Shown: positions 1 to 5,418 of the stretch, piece after piece
Layout: the number at the start of each line of letters is the position of its first letter
How positions within the stretch are numbered: position 1 is the stretch's first letter
Assembly (NCBI GenBank): GCA_050693155.1
Contig: JBOGWA010000044.1
Coordinates: forward strand, 1-5,418
From: JBOGWA01 sp050693155
GTDB taxonomy: Bacteria; Actinomycetota; UBA4738; CALAEC01
DNA length: 5,418 nt
Direction: 5' to 3'
Notes under the pieces: generated by a model
Told to the model about the DNA's origin: nothing
The model's input: only the letters and a program-made list of their open reading frames with translations
Database searches by the model: none
Made by a program: the position numbers and the translations under genes

Positions 1-19
1 GGAAGCCTGCGAGGAAGCG

Positions 20-937
20 CTAGCCGCTCGACGTCAAACCGTAGAACTCGATCGCGGTTCCGCCGAGGATCGCCTCGACCTCGTCGGCTGTGAAGGTCCC
101 TTCCGGCGCTTCGCTGAACGCCTTCGCCCAATCGCCGTCGGGGAGGAGGGCGCGGTAGTAGGGAGCGTCGGTTCCCCACATGACGCGGCTCGCGCCCACC
201 GTGTCGACGACCTCGCGCACGTCCTCGTAGAACCTCTGGGGATTTCGCAGGAACCGCGTCTGCCAACCGGAGAGGTCGCAGTAGACGTTCGGCTTCACCG
301 ATGCGACGGCGAGGGCCTGGCGCCATGCCGCGTTGCCGGTGTGGGCCGCCTGGAACTTCACTTCCGGGAAGTCGGCCGTGAGATCGTCCAGGAGGATCGG
401 CTCGGACCATTTTGAGTAGAGCGGCGTCACCTCCGGACCCACGTGGGCCACGACGGGGACGTCGAGCTCGCCGCACCTCTCGATGATCGGATAGACCACC
501 CGGTCGTTCAGCGCGAAGCCGTTCGAGGGGTGGAGCTTCAGGGCCATCGCCCCGCGATCCCGGACGCCCTCCTCGAATGCCGCGACGGCGCCCTCCTGAC
601 GAGGGTCGACGCCGAACGCCCACCGAACCCGGCCGGGGTCCTTGGCGGCGAAGTCCGCGTGCCACTCGTTCTGCTCGCGCCAGCCAACCGGCGCCCGACC
701 GAGGTGCTCCTCGGTCGTCCAGTCCTGGGCCAGAACGGCCGCCAGGTCGACACCTCCCTCGTCCATGGCGCCGAGCTGCGCCGAGCCGTCCTCGTCGAAG
801 TAGGCGGGAAGGACGTTCTCCCTGATCGCTTCGGCGGGGACGCCGAGGATCGACGCGCCGAGTCGGGAGACTCCTTGCCACCACGGCTCGCCGTACCAGT
901 CCTGGTGGATGACGTGCGCGTGTCCGTCGACGAGCAC
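20..937 (-). CDS. Amidohydrolase-2-type metal-dependent hydrolase (TIM barrel)
   Basis: A 305-residue protein of the amidohydrolase-2 type (the family of ACMS decarboxylase and related hydrolases and decarboxylases), probably a cytoplasmic enzyme. The metal-site pattern is complete: DGHAH near the N-terminus (D4, H6, H8), KLHP (H136), VVAHVG (H165), AAHTG (H199) and WGTDAP (D257). No signal peptide or membrane segment is seen, and the length is normal for the family. The start is GTG at 935-937, which shares one base with the TAG stop of the upstream small gene (TAGTG). No good Shine-Dalgarno lies before it, so translation is probably coupled. It is the third gene of the leftward set that begins with cofC. 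The family covers many substrates and the sequence does not reveal which one is used here; a link to F420 is only inferred from position. The family call is firm and the reaction unknown. Confidence 0.88.
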   Translation of the reverse strand: MLVDGHAHVIHQDWYGEPWWQGVSRLGASILGVPAEAIRENVLPAYFDEDGSAQLGAMDEGGVDLAAVLAQDWTTEEHLGRAPVGWREQNEWHADFAAKDPGRVRWAFGVDPRQEGAVAAFEEGVRDRGAMALKLHPSNGFALNDRVVYPIIERCGELDVPVVAHVGPEVTPLYSKWSEPILLDDLTADFPEVKFQAAHTGNAAWRQALAVASVKPNVYCDLSGWQTRFLRNPQRFYEDVREVVDTVGASRVMWGTDAPYYRALLPDGDWAKAFSEAPEGTFTADEVEAILGGTAIEFYGLTSSG

Positions 938-1143
938 TAGTCGATCGTCACGATCCGGAGGTCGCGGGCAACCTTCCGCCCGCCCTCCTCCGCCACCTCG
1001 AACTTCACCCGCTGGCCGACGCGAAGGAACCGGAGACTGGATCCCTCCAGAGACCCGGCGTTGTAGTGGATCTCCTCCTGGTCGTCGGTAAGGACCGTTC
1101 CCGTTCGCGTTTCGTCGTCGTGGTCCTTCACGGTCCCCTGCAT
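937..1143 (-). CDS. Small divergent cold-shock-domain-like protein (68 aa)
   Basis: A 68-residue acidic protein with the size and outline of a CspA-type cold-shock protein. It starts MQGTVK, where Csp proteins have GTVKWFN, and ends with a VGQRVKFEV strand and a VARDLRIV strand like the last strands of the Csp beta barrel. The nucleic-acid-binding residues are gone: WFN is DHD (7-9), the RNP1 stretch KGFGFI is RTGTVL (13-18), and the RNP2 stretch DVFVH is EIHYN (24-28). RNA or DNA binding in the usual manner is therefore doubtful, and the role is unknown. The ATG at 1141-1143 is chosen over an upstream in-frame start because an AGGAGG lies 7 nt before it, the fold homology begins there, and it overlaps the cofC stop (TGATG). 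Its own stop overlaps the start of the amidohydrolase. The call as a real gene is strong; the fold assignment rests on pattern reading only. Confidence 0.75.
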   Translation of the reverse strand: MQGTVKDHDDETRTGTVLTDDQEEIHYNAGSLEGSSLRFLRVGQRVKFEVAEEGGRKVARDLRIVTID

Positions 1144-1799
1144 CACGTCGCCTCCTGCGGCACCGGGCTCACGCTCAGTCTGGCGGGAAGGTCCATCTCG
1201 CGGCAAGCCGCGGTCGTTCGGTTCCGAGCGTTTGCGGAAAGGAGCTGGGTGATGTCGGTGGGAACGTCGAGGTCGAAGGCGAGCTCCGGCGCCCGGGCAA
1301 CGGCGAACGGAAGATCGTGAAGGCCCGCCGCTTCTCGATGCTTACGGAACGAGTCGGTGCCGAATCGCGGTGGAATGATGCCGGGCGGGCGCCGAACGAG
1401 CACGTTCGTGCCCCCGTCCGAGGCTGCCGGAGCCGCCACGACCGCTCCGAGCGTTTGGAGGGCATCCGACAGCGCCGTACGGGTAAGAAGGGGAAGGTCG
1501 CCGAGGACGATCGCGAGCGCATCCGCCCCGGACGCCATGTCGTCGACCTGACGAACGGCGCGGACGAGGCCCGGTTCCTCCTCGATGACGGGCATGGCGC
1601 GGCGGCGCGCGGCGACCTCGAGCACGGCTTCATCGGGGGAGATCACCCAGGTCTGCCATCCGGGAACATCGAGGCAGGCGTCGAGCACGTCTTCGAGCAT
1701 CGCGAGGGTGAGTGCTGCCCGCTCCAGGGGCGTGAGAACTTCGGCGAGCCGGCCCTTGGCCCGCTCCATGTGCTTCACGGGAACAGCGATGACCCTCAC
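1143..1799 (-). CDS. cofC: 2-phospho-L-lactate / phosphoenolpyruvate guanylyltransferase (F420 biosynthesis)
   Basis: A 218-residue nucleotidyltransferase of the CofC/FbiD family. These enzymes join GTP to 2-phospholactate, or to phosphoenolpyruvate in mycobacteria, giving the activated side-chain donor that is attached to Fo in coenzyme F420 synthesis. Family marks are the N-terminal VIAVPVKHMERAKGRL (3-18, with K9, K15 and R17 in the nucleotide-binding loop), VLGDLPLL (98-105, D101 a likely metal ligand), SDGGTNVLVRRPP (127-139), RFGTDSF (145-151) and LAFDLDVPTD (173-182). The start is GTG at 1797-1799, with AGGAGG 7 nt upstream; it begins exactly where homology should begin. An in-frame TTG at 1881-1883 would add 28 uncharacteristic residues. 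The stop overlaps the next gene (TGATG). The protein has GLVRAV (77-82), where I expect an Asn-containing LN segment; this is a mild divergence. Which acceptor is used cannot be read from sequence. The other F420 genes (fbiA, fbiB, fbiC) are not in the window. Confidence 0.9.
   Translation of the reverse strand: MRVIAVPVKHMERAKGRLAEVLTPLERAALTLAMLEDVLDACLDVPGWQTWVISPDEAVLEVAARRRAMPVIEEEPGLVRAVRQVDDMASGADALAIVLGDLPLLTRTALSDALQTLGAVVAAPAASDGGTNVLVRRPPGIIPPRFGTDSFRKHREAAGLHDLPFAVARAPELAFDLDVPTDITQLLSANARNRTTAACREMDLPARLSVSPVPQEAT
1151..1156 (-). promoter_or_regulatory. Ribosome binding site of the cold-shock-like gene
   Basis: On the minus strand AGGAGG is followed by a 7-nt spacer and the ATG at 1143. 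It lies inside the 3' end of cofC and decides the start of the 68-residue gene. An independent strong site suggests this small protein may be made in larger amount than cofC. Confidence 0.85.
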
Positions 1800-1806
1800 C
1801 GAGTCT

Positions 1807-1812
1807 CCTCCT
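1807..1812 (-). promoter_or_regulatory. Ribosome binding site of cofC
   Basis: On the minus strand the sequence reads GGGAGGAGGAGACTCG followed by GTG. The AGGAGG core is a near-perfect Shine-Dalgarno with a 7-nt spacer to the GTG at 1799. It decides the cofC start against the upstream in-frame TTG at 1883. Confidence 0.85.
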
Positions 1813-1826
1813 CCCGGGGGGTCGCT

Positions 1827-1832
1827 AGGGTA
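1827..1832 (-). promoter_or_regulatory. Possible -10 element for the leftward cofC set
   Basis: The minus strand reads TACCCT here, which fits TAnnnT. Transcription would begin near 1820, giving a leader of about 20 nt that contains the AGGAGG of cofC. No convincing -35 box lies at 16-19 bp; a TTGGCC (1845-1850) is only 12 bp away. This is the best candidate in the divergent gap, but it is a short match in GC-rich DNA. Confidence 0.3.
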
Positions 1833-1864
1833 ACGGGTCGTCCGGGCCAACACACGCACCTTCC

Positions 1865-1877
1865 GCCGGTTCCCGGC
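1865..1877. repeat. Short inverted repeat in the divergent control region
   Basis: GCCGG-TTC-CCGGC, a 5-bp inverted repeat with a 3-bp centre. It lies just upstream of the plsC -10-like box, where a regulator could act on both gene sets. Such short GC-rich palindromes are frequent by chance in this base composition, so a role as operator is only a suggestion. Confidence 0.3.
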
Positions 1878-1884
1878 TCCCAAC

Positions 1885-1890
1885 TAGAAT
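1885..1890 (+). promoter_or_regulatory. -10-like element of plsC, apparently leaderless
   Basis: TAGAAT closely matches the TATAAT/TAnnnT -10 consensus. It is followed by 8 nt and then the plsC ATG at 1899, so the expected transcription start (about 1896-1899) falls at or within a few bases of the start codon. There is no Shine-Dalgarno before this ATG. Together these suggest a leaderless mRNA. A clear -35 box is absent (TTCCGC at 1861-1866 is a poor match), as is common in high-GC promoters. Confidence 0.55.
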
Positions 1891-1898
1891 GCCGACCA

Positions 1899-2573
1899 AT
1901 GAAGCGATTCGAGCCGTGGACCCGATTCGTCGAGCTCACGGTCATTCCGCCGATCTCACTCTGGTTCGACTTCCGATTCGAAGGGCTCGACCAGATCCCC
2001 GCCGAGGGTCCGGCGCTCGTCGCCTGCAACCACATCTCCTACTTCGATCCGCTCGCTCACGGGTACTTCGTGGAGAAGGCGCGTCGCCGCCCACGTTTCC
2101 TCACAAAGTCCGAGCTCTACAAGAATCCCTTCCTTCGAAGAGTGCTCACCGGCGCCCGGCAAATTCCGGTCGTCCGCGGCTCCGGTGACCAAGCGCCGGT
2201 CGAGGCGGCCCTGCAATCGCTCCGGGCGGGCGAGCTCGTCATGGTGTATCCGGAAGCCACGATCACGAAGAACGCCGACCACTCGCCGATGCAGGGCAAG
2301 ACCGGGGTCGCGCGCCTCACGCTCGCCTCGGAGGTCCCGGTCATTCCGATCGCCATCTGGGGCTCCCAGAGCATCTGGCAACGCGAGGGGCGGGGGAGTC
2401 TCAAGTTCGGCCGCCCGATCTGGCTGAAAGCCGGGCCCCCGTTGGATTTCTCGGAGTACGAGTACCGGCCCGACGATCCCGCCACTTTTCACGGAGTGAC
2501 GGACGCCGTCATGGCCGAGCTGTCCTTTCTCGTCGACGATCTGCGCGCTCGGTATCCGAAGAAGTGGGCGTGA
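1899..2573 (+). CDS. plsC: 1-acyl-sn-glycerol-3-phosphate acyltransferase (PlsC family)
   Basis: A 224-residue acyltransferase that would transfer an acyl group to lysophosphatidate, giving phosphatidic acid at the inner face of the membrane. The PlsC blocks appear in order: NHISYFD (44-50, HX4D with H45 and D50), the acceptor-binding region FLTKSELY...IPVVRG (68-94), VYPEATIT (116-123) and VPVIPIAIWG (146-155). The third block differs from the common FPEGTR: the Gly is Ala and the Arg is Ile; the Thr-Ile part and the following PMQGKTG look like actinobacterial members. The hydrophobic N-terminus (VELTVIPPISLW, 11-22) may give membrane association. The ATG at 1899 is chosen because homology begins there and a -10-like box lies just before it; the open frame extending left to 1317 runs antisense through cofC and is not coding. 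An out-of-frame ATG at 1889 lies within the -10 region. It is the first gene of the rightward set and overlaps gpsA by 4 nt. Confidence 0.9.
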   Translation: MKRFEPWTRFVELTVIPPISLWFDFRFEGLDQIPAEGPALVACNHISYFDPLAHGYFVEKARRRPRFLTKSELYKNPFLRRVLTGARQIPVVRGSGDQAPVEAALQSLRAGELVMVYPEATITKNADHSPMQGKTGVARLTLASEVPVIPIAIWGSQSIWQREGRGSLKFGRPIWLKAGPPLDFSEYEYRPDDPATFHGVTDAVMAELSFLVDDLRARYPKKWA

Positions 2574-3589
2574 CCTCCGAGCCCCGGGTGGCGGTCGTTG
2601 GGGCCGGCTCCTGGGGAACGGCCTTCGCCACGATCACCGCGGAGAAGGGGATCGAGACCGTGCTCTGGGCCCGGCGCCCCGAGCTTGCCGACGAGATCAC
2701 CGCTCACCACACGAACCGAGACTACCTTCCGGACTTCGAATTGCCCCCTTCGCTTGGCGCGACGAGCGACGTCCAGAAGGCCGTCGAGGGCGCGCGGGTC
2801 GCGATCATGGCGGTTCCGTCCCACGCGTTCCGGGAGGTCTTCCGAAGCATCGTGCCCCATCTGGAGGACGGGGCTGCCGTTGTCTCGCTTACGAAGGGGA
2901 TCGAGCAGGAGAGCCTCAAGAGAATGACCGAGGTGATGACCGAGGAGGCCGGGCTCGATCTCGGCCGGCTCGCTGTCGTCTCCGGACCAAACCTCGCCAA
3001 GGAAGTCATGAAGCGGATGCCGTCGGCCACGGTGGTGGCGTGCACCGACGAGGAACGGGCGCTGACGCTGCAATCGCTCTTTATGGCTCCGTTCTTTCGG
3101 GTTTACACGAATCCCGACGTCGTTGGGTGTGAGCTTGCCGGGGCGCTGAAAAACGTCATGGCGATCGCGGCGGGGATCGCCGACGGGATGGGGTTCGGCG
3201 ACAACTCGCGGGCCTCCCTCATCACGCGAGGCCTCGCGGAGATGACGCGACTCGGAGTGAAGCTCGGCGGGAATCCGCTCACGTTCGCGGGGCTCGCGGG
3301 AATGGGTGACCTGGTCGCGACCTGCATCTCGAAGCTTTCGAGGAACCGGTCCGTCGGAGAGGAGCTCGGCCGGGGCCGGCCGCTGGAGGACATCGTCGAG
3401 GAGATGAACATGATCGCGGAAGGAGTGAAGACGAGCCGCGCGGCGCTCGCGCTCGCCGAACGCGAGGGGGTGGAGGCGCCGCTCATCGAGCATGTTGTTC
3501 AGGTGCTCTACGAGGGAGTCTCCCCCGGGGACATGGTGCTCTCGCTCATGCTGCGCTCGGCGAAGGCCGAGCTCCACGGGATCGAGTGA
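2570..3589 (+). CDS. gpsA: NAD(P)H-dependent glycerol-3-phosphate dehydrogenase
   Basis: A 339-residue cytoplasmic enzyme that reduces dihydroxyacetone phosphate to sn-glycerol-3-phosphate, the backbone for phospholipids. The N-terminal Rossmann motif is GAGSWGTA (11-18). Further family marks are VSLTKGIE (105-112), SGPNLAKEV (138-146), ALKNVMAIAAG (192-202, with K194 the expected catalytic Lys), NSRASLITRG (212-221), GLAGMGDLVATC (241-252), SRNRSVG (257-263) and EGVKTS (284-289). Length is typical. The start is taken as GTG at 2570, which overlaps the plsC stop as GTGA; an in-frame GTG at 2564 would add two residues and cannot be excluded. No strong ribosome binding site is visible, so coupling to plsC is likely. 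The pairing with plsC fits a shared job in phosphatidic acid synthesis. All expected key residues are present. Confidence 0.96.
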   Translation: MTSEPRVAVVGAGSWGTAFATITAEKGIETVLWARRPELADEITAHHTNRDYLPDFELPPSLGATSDVQKAVEGARVAIMAVPSHAFREVFRSIVPHLEDGAAVVSLTKGIEQESLKRMTEVMTEEAGLDLGRLAVVSGPNLAKEVMKRMPSATVVACTDEERALTLQSLFMAPFFRVYTNPDVVGCELAGALKNVMAIAAGIADGMGFGDNSRASLITRGLAEMTRLGVKLGGNPLTFAGLAGMGDLVATCISKLSRNRSVGEELGRGRPLEDIVEEMNMIAEGVKTSRAALALAEREGVEAPLIEHVVQVLYEGVSPGDMVLSLMLRSAKAELHGIE

Positions 3590-4764
3590 TGGCCGAGCGG
3601 GGGTTCACGACGCGGGCGATGAGAGGGGAAACCGACCTGGGCGACGCCAGGCCGGTATCGGTCCCGATCTACCAGACCGCCACGTTCGCCTTCGACGATC
3701 CGGAGGTACTTGCGGACCTCATCCGTCGCGGCAAGGACGCGGGCTTCGTCTACAGCCGCTGGCACAACCCCACGCGAGACGCGCTCGAACGCGTCGTTGC
3801 CGATCTGGAGCGGGGGGAGCGGGCGATCTCGTTCTCGTCCGGGATGGCGTCGATCTCGACCACGCTCGCCGCGCTCACGAAAGCGGGGGACCATGTCGTC
3901 ACGAGCCCGGACCTCTACGGCGGGACGTTCTCGACGATGACGAAGCTTCTTCCCCGGTGGGGAATCGAAGCGACGTTGGCGCCCTCGCACCGGGCCGAGG
4001 ACCTTCTTGCCGCCATCCGGCCGAAGACGGTGCTCTGCTATGCGGAAACGATCGCGAACCCGAGAGTTTCGGTGCCCGATCTCGAGGCGCTTGCCACCGG
4101 CTGCCGAGACCGCGGCATCAAGCTCGTCGTCGACAATACGTTCGCCAGTCCCTACCTCTGCAACCCGCTCTCCCTCGGCGCCGACGTCGTCGTCCACTCG
4201 ACGACGAAATACATCGGGGGGCATTCCGATCTCACCGGAGGGATCGCGGTCGGCAGCCACGACACCCTGGAAGGGGTGCGCGACGTGTCGATCAACCTCG
4301 GCGGCGTGGCCGATCCGCTGCAGGCCTGGCTCGCGCTCCGGGGCCTCCAGACGCTGGCGCTTCGGATGGAGGCCCACTGCCGAAACGCCCAGGCGATGGC
4401 CGAGATGCTGGAGGGGCACGAGAAGGTCGAGCGCGTGTGGTATCCGGGGCTCGCCTCGCATCCCGACCATGATGTCGCGAAGCGCCAGCTCCGGGGTTTC
4501 TCGGGAATGCTCTCGTTCGAGATCGCGGGCGGCATGGAGGCCGGCCGGCGCTTTCAGGAATCGCTTGAGGTCGCGCTCGTCGGGGCGAGCCTGGGCGGGG
4601 TGCACACGCTCGTCGTGCACGCGGCGAGTGTCACGCATACACAGCTCTCGCCCGAGGATCGCCGGGCGGTCGGGATCACGGACGGCCTGGTTCGCGTCTC
4701 GGTGGGCATCGAAGACATAGAGGACCTGCTCGACGACTTCACCCGCGCGCTCGACAAGGCATGA
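3589..4764 (+). CDS. PLP-dependent trans-sulfuration enzyme (cystathionine gamma-synthase/lyase type)
   Basis: A 391-residue member of the Cys/Met metabolism PLP family, which handles cystathionine, homocysteine or activated homoserine. Seen are PVSVPIYQTATFAF (22-35), YSRWHNPT (55-62, with the Tyr and Arg that contact PLP phosphate from the partner subunit), SSGMAS (83-88), DLYGGTF (108-114, Y110 stacks on PLP), VDNTFASP (181-188, D182 binds the pyridine N), STTKYIGGHSD (204-214, K207 the Schiff-base Lys), SLGGVHTL (334-341) and VRVSVGIED (368-376, R369 for the substrate carboxylate). In many family members the SLGG block continues with Glu before T/S-L; here that residue is His339. The Gly-Gly after DLY argues against methionine gamma-lyase, which has a Cys there. 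Whether this is a synthase, lyase or sulfhydrylase cannot be settled, so no symbol is given. The ATG at 3589 overlaps the gpsA stop (TGATG); an in-frame GTG lies one codon earlier. The stop overlaps ddl. Confidence 0.9.
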   Translation: MAERGFTTRAMRGETDLGDARPVSVPIYQTATFAFDDPEVLADLIRRGKDAGFVYSRWHNPTRDALERVVADLERGERAISFSSGMASISTTLAALTKAGDHVVTSPDLYGGTFSTMTKLLPRWGIEATLAPSHRAEDLLAAIRPKTVLCYAETIANPRVSVPDLEALATGCRDRGIKLVVDNTFASPYLCNPLSLGADVVVHSTTKYIGGHSDLTGGIAVGSHDTLEGVRDVSINLGGVADPLQAWLALRGLQTLALRMEAHCRNAQAMAEMLEGHEKVERVWYPGLASHPDHDVAKRQLRGFSGMLSFEIAGGMEAGRRFQESLEVALVGASLGGVHTLVVHAASVTHTQLSPEDRRAVGITDGLVRVSVGIEDIEDLLDDFTRALDKA

Positions 4765-5418
4765 CGGGCAAGCGTCTTCGGGTCGTCCTGCTCTTTGGCG
4801 GCCGGTCGGCCGAGCACGAGGTCTCGTGCGCCTCCGCAGCCTCCGCCGTGCAGGCGATCGACCAAGAGCGCTACGAGGTGCTCCCCGTCGGCATCGATAA
4901 GGAAGGGAGGTGGCATCTCCTTCCGGCGCCTCCCGCTATCGAGGCCGGCCAAACCGAGCTCCCGGCGGTCGATCCCACGACCGGTTCCAACGTTGCCCTG
5001 GGCGAGGGCTCACAGGCACGGTCGCTCGTGCGAGTTTCCGGCGAACCGAAACCGATCGACGTCGTCTTTCCTCTCCTGCACGGTCCCTTCGGCGAGGACG
5101 GCACGATCCAGGGCTTGCTCGAGCTCGCCGACGTTCCCTATGTGGGCGCCGGCGTTCTCGCGTCAGCCGTCGGCATGGACAAGGCGGTGCAGAAGGCGCT
5201 GTTTCGCGTCGCCGGCCTGCCGATCGTGGCGCATGAGGTGGTTCTCGAGCCAGAGTGGCGCGAGGAGGGCGAATCCGTTGAGGCGCGGTCCGAGGCGCTC
5301 GGGTTCCCCCAGTTCGTGAAGCCGGCGAATCTCGGCTCCTCGATCGGCATCTCGAAGGTGAAAGGCCTCGGCGACCTCGAACCCGCGCTGGAAGAAGCCT
5401 TTCGGTACGGGCGAAAGG
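4761..5418 (+). CDS. ddl: D-alanine--D-alanine ligase, 3' end cut by window
   Basis: The first 219 residues of a cytoplasmic ATP-grasp ligase that joins two D-alanines for peptidoglycan precursors. The frame stays open to the window edge. Seen are LFGGRSAEHEVS (11-22, with E18 matching the N-terminal Glu of the first D-Ala site), VFPLLHGPFGEDGTIQGLLE (102-121), PYVGAGVLASAVGMDK (126-141) and QFVKPANLGSSIGISKV (184-200), which holds the ATP-binding Lys and the Ser loop. The C-terminal ATP-grasp part with the Mg2+ ligands and the second D-Ala site lies outside, so D-Ala versus D-lactate preference cannot be judged. The start ATG (4761) overlaps the preceding stop as ATGA; the Shine-Dalgarno is weak (AAGG too close). 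The region around residues 52-94 is a variable insertion, as in DdlA-like ligases. Codon use resembles its neighbours. Confidence 0.96.
   Translation, partial: MTGKRLRVVLLFGGRSAEHEVSCASAASAVQAIDQERYEVLPVGIDKEGRWHLLPAPPAIEAGQTELPAVDPTTGSNVALGEGSQARSLVRVSGEPKPIDVVFPLLHGPFGEDGTIQGLLELADVPYVGAGVLASAVGMDKAVQKALFRVAGLPIVAHEVVLEPEWREEGESVEARSEALGFPQFVKPANLGSSIGISKVKGLGDLEPALEEAFRYGRK

Noticed and set aside
1..19. Left edge downstream of the amidohydrolase, examined for a terminator or next gene
   Set aside because: Only 19 bases; no hairpin with a T run or start signal can be judged.
443..940. Plus-strand open frame of 165 codons opposite the amidohydrolase
   Set aside because: No motif or ribosome binding site; the minus-strand frame carries the full metal-ligand set.
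1144..1206. Longer N-terminus (21 extra residues) for the cold-shock-like gene
   Set aside because: The ATG at 1143 has a strong ribosome site, overlaps the cofC stop, and gives the 68-residue size usual for Csp proteins.
1800..1883. Upstream TTG start for cofC at 1881-1883
   Set aside because: It would run through the divergent promoter region and lacks a ribosome site, whereas the GTG at 1799 has AGGAGG at 7 nt and begins at the conserved N-terminus.
1317..1898. In-frame upstream extension of plsC, which would give a 418-residue protein
   Set aside because: The extra 194 residues are antisense to cofC, have no recognisable motif, and the -10-like box and homology both place the start at 1899.
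2489..3577. Long open frame on the minus strand (362 codons) opposite gpsA
   Set aside because: It is rich in Arg, His and Asp with no domain, as expected for the complement of GC-rich coding sequence; gpsA on the plus strand has all its family motifs.
3508..4638. Long open frame on the minus strand (376 codons) opposite the PLP enzyme
   Set aside because: A shadow frame of high-GC coding DNA with no motif; the plus-strand PLP enzyme is complete.
4795..5319. Plus-strand open frame of 174 codons within ddl
   Set aside because: Arg/Ser/Pro-rich out-of-frame shadow; the ddl frame holds all the ligase motifs.

Overview
This is a GC-rich, densely coded stretch of bacterial chromosome, most likely from the Actinomycetota. 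Three things suggest that. A cofactor F420 biosynthesis gene (cofC/fbiD) lies next to gpsA and ddl, an association I recall from Mycobacterium and its relatives. The acyltransferase has the actinobacterial-looking segment YPEATIT...PMQGKTG. Its start codon sits directly downstream of a -10-like hexamer, as in the leaderless genes common in that phylum. Another F420-producing lineage, such as a Chloroflexota, cannot be excluded. Nothing points to a phage, plasmid, insertion sequence or CRISPR array.

The window holds two divergent, tightly packed gene sets that share a 99-bp control region at 1800-1898. The leftward (minus-strand) set runs from 1799 to 20: cofC (2-phospholactate or phosphoenolpyruvate guanylyltransferase), a 68-residue protein resembling a cold-shock domain but lacking its RNA-binding aromatics, and an amidohydrolase-2-type metal-dependent hydrolase. 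The rightward (plus-strand) set runs from 1899 to the right edge: plsC-like 1-acyl-glycerol-3-phosphate acyltransferase, gpsA (glycerol-3-phosphate dehydrogenase), a PLP-dependent trans-sulfuration enzyme, and ddl (D-Ala-D-Ala ligase), which is cut by the window end.

All five within-set junctions overlap by 1 or 4 nt (TGATG, TAGTG, GTGA, TGATG, ATGA), so each set is probably one mRNA with translational coupling. GpsA makes sn-glycerol-3-phosphate and PlsC acylates lysophosphatidate, so these two act in phosphatidic acid synthesis. Ddl makes the D-Ala-D-Ala of peptidoglycan precursors. The rightward set is therefore mainly an envelope-building operon with a sulfur amino-acid enzyme inserted. 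The leftward set starts with an F420 step; the roles of its other two genes are not known.

Most of the window is ordinary housekeeping sequence. The points worth a second look are the divergent cold-shock-like protein, the apparent leaderless promoter of plsC with a small inverted repeat, the contrast in ribosome binding between the two sets, and a His in place of the usual Glu in the PLP enzyme.
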